Part shown: positions 13,918 through 14,687 of the stretch, piece after piece
How the letters are laid out: the number at the start of each line of letters is the position of its first letter
Numbering within the stretch: position 1 is the first letter of the stretch
Origin: Caryophanon sp036309765
GTDB taxonomy: Bacteria > Bacillota > Bacilli > Bacillales_A > Planococcaceae
Direction: 5' to 3'
Assembly (NCBI GenBank): GCA_036309765.1
Contig: JAXJTE010000099.1
Location: forward strand, 1-14,687
Length of the DNA stretch: 14,687 bases
Program-made: the position numbers and the translations under genes
The notes under the pieces: model-generated
Database searches by the model: none
Seen by the model: the letters and a program-made list of their open reading frames with translations, nothing else
What the model was told of the DNA's origin: nothing

Positions 13918-14380
13918 ACGTTTCCCACAAATGCTCCGGCGTACGAATGACGAGTACATCACACGTCGCTGAGCGCACAATCGCTTCTGACACCGATCCG
14001 ACGAACATGCGCTGTAAGCCCGACTTGCCACTTGCCCCGCAAATAATTAAATCGGCATCTACGTCCTTCGCATATTCTTTTACGATAAAGTTTTTCGGTG
14101 AGCCAATTTCTGCTACAGCACGAACAAACTGCAAACCGTAATCTTCTGCCTGTCGCTCAAATCGTGCAAGCAGCTCATCTGCCTCACGTTGTACGCGTTC
14201 TAGTGTACCACTTTCCATGCCGCTATTTAACGGCGACAGCACCGACGAATCCATTACATGCACAATATGCAGCGTCGAGCCAATGTTGCGGCTTGCGATG
14301 CCTAATGCGGTTTGAAATGCATACGACGCTTCACTCGAATGATCCACCGCAATAATAATTTGCTGATACAATCTCGTCAT
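13916..14380 (-). CDS. Universal stress protein (UspA family, ATP-binding type)
   Basis: The protein has 154 residues with the UspA fold pattern. It starts with IIIAVDHSSEAS (D13 contacts adenine in the family) and has the strand TLHIVHVMD. The nucleotide motif G115-x2-G118-x9-G128-S is complete in GASGKSGLQRMFVGSVS, then CDVLVIR closes the fold. The intact motif marks it as an ATP-binding member. Such proteins act as cytoplasmic dimers in stress survival. The start at 14380 has AGGGGGC 6-7 nt upstream; an in-frame ATG at 14419 has no such site. A sigma-B-like promoter lies upstream, in keeping with stress control. It is monocistronic. Confidence 0.93.
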   Translation of the reverse strand: MTRLYQQIIIAVDHSSEASYAFQTALGIASRNIGSTLHIVHVMDSSVLSPLNSGMESGTLERVQREADELLARFERQAEDYGLQFVRAVAEIGSPKNFIVKEYAKDVDADLIICGASGKSGLQRMFVGSVSEAIVRSATCDVLVIRTPEHLWET

Positions 14381-14445
14381 ACTAACGCCCCCTGTTTTAT
14401 GTTGTGAATGCTGCATCACATATTGAACCTATTTACTGCATATCT

Positions 14446-14472
14446 ATTCCCATGTTCGGCGTCGTTACAAAC
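14446..14472 (-). promoter_or_regulatory. Sigma-B-like promoter of the universal stress gene
   Basis: On the minus strand GTTTGT (14467-14472) and GGGAAT (14446-14451) are 15 bp apart. The B. subtilis sigma-B consensus is about GTTTAA, 12-15 bp, GGGTAT. One base of the -35 departs from the degenerate consensus. It lies about 65 bp before the start codon. Confidence 0.42.
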
Positions 14473-14483
14473 ATCGTGAAAAC

Positions 14484-14517
14484 AAAAAAACGCAAGAAGC
14501 CGTATTGACTTCTCGCG
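14484..14517 (-). terminator. Terminator of pstB
   Basis: Arms 14491-14499 and 14509-14517 form a 9-bp stem with one G-U pair in the minus-strand RNA. A seven-T run follows on that strand (14484-14490). Confidence 0.85.
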
Positions 14518-14523
14518 CATCTA

Positions 14524-14687
14524 TTAACCGAAGCGTCCTGTAATGTAGTCCTCTGTACGTGAATCGTTCGGCGTTTGGAAAATAACGTCCGTTTCGTCGT
14601 ACTCGATGACTTCACCGTTTAAGAAGAACGCGGTTTTATCTGAAATACGTGCTGCTTGCTGCATGTTGTGTGTCACGATAACGATTG
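14524..14687 (-). CDS. pstB: Phosphate ABC transporter ATP-binding protein PstB (C-terminal part)
   Basis: The last 53 codons of a gene entering from the right edge read IVIVTHNMQQAARISDKTA, then FFLNGEVIEYDETDVIF and RTEDYITGRFG before TAA. THNMQQAARISD is the H-loop region of PstB and YITGRFG is its standard C terminus, so the identification is firm despite the truncation. PstB is the ATPase that drives PstSCA phosphate uptake at the cytoplasmic membrane. A terminator starts 7 nt after the stop. No phoU follows, so pstB ends its operon here. Confidence 0.95.
   Translation of the reverse strand, partial: IVIVTHNMQQAARISDKTAFFLNGEVIEYDETDVIFQTPNDSRTEDYITGRFG

Noticed and set aside
1..14687. 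CRISPR array, tRNA, rRNA, insertion sequence or prophage
   Set aside because: I saw no spaced identical repeats, no tRNA-like T-loop with acceptor stem, no transposase-like frame and no terminal inverted repeats with target duplication.

Overview
The window reads as ordinary chromosome from a low-to-mid GC Gram-positive rod of the order Bacillales. The family Planococcaceae (Lysinibacillus, Solibacillus, Caryophanon or Kurthia type) is the best guess. The reasons are strong AGGAGG/GGGG ribosome binding sites, sigma-A promoters with TATAAT boxes, U-tailed hairpin terminators, an SLH-domain surface protein, and recognisable homologues of Bacillus subtilis YkuI, YfkAB, YwdK and PstB. I see no rRNA, tRNA, CRISPR array, transposase, phage module or replication origin. 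The family assignment is inference.

Layout. 70-1263 (-) is a YkuI-type EAL protein with an eroded catalytic site. 1505-2608 (+) is the radical SAM protein YfkAB. 2660-4447 (-) is a dynamin-type GTPase, divergent from 4730-5332 (+), a YIP1-family membrane protein. 5391-6821 (-) is a secreted SLH protein with an unrecognised tandem C-terminal domain. 7069-7383 (-) is a small membrane protein and 7531-7896 (-) is a DUF423/YwdK protein. The latter is divergent from 8081-8323 (+), an 80-residue membrane protein. 8518-9861 (+) is a Sel1-repeat protein. 9917-10126 (-) is a lone zinc-ribbon protein and 10185-10709 (-) is a TetR repressor, divergent from 10836-11651 (+), a pirin. 11784-12689 (+) is a CDF metal exporter. 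12739-12993 and 12990-13730 (-) are an overlapping pair: an internally deleted ASCH protein and a PPP-type phosphatase. 13916-14380 (-) is a universal stress protein behind a possible sigma-B promoter. 14524-14687 (-) is the 3' end of pstB.

Most genes are single transcription units. Four convergent pairs share a bidirectional hairpin terminator (near 2635, 5357, 9887 and 12715). The clear co-transcribed unit is phosphatase plus ASCH, joined by an ATGA overlap. TetR probably reads through into the zinc-ribbon gene.

I found no obvious new multi-gene defence or mobile system. The most unusual items are the ASCH gene that has lost its middle in frame, the EAL protein lacking most catalytic residues, the divergent dynamin-like GTPase/YIP1 pair, a perfect 16-bp hairpin in the leader of the CDF gene, and two related 36-nt hairpins bracketing 7485-8377. 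Promoters, residue alignments and family calls were made by eye and from memory. No search was run.
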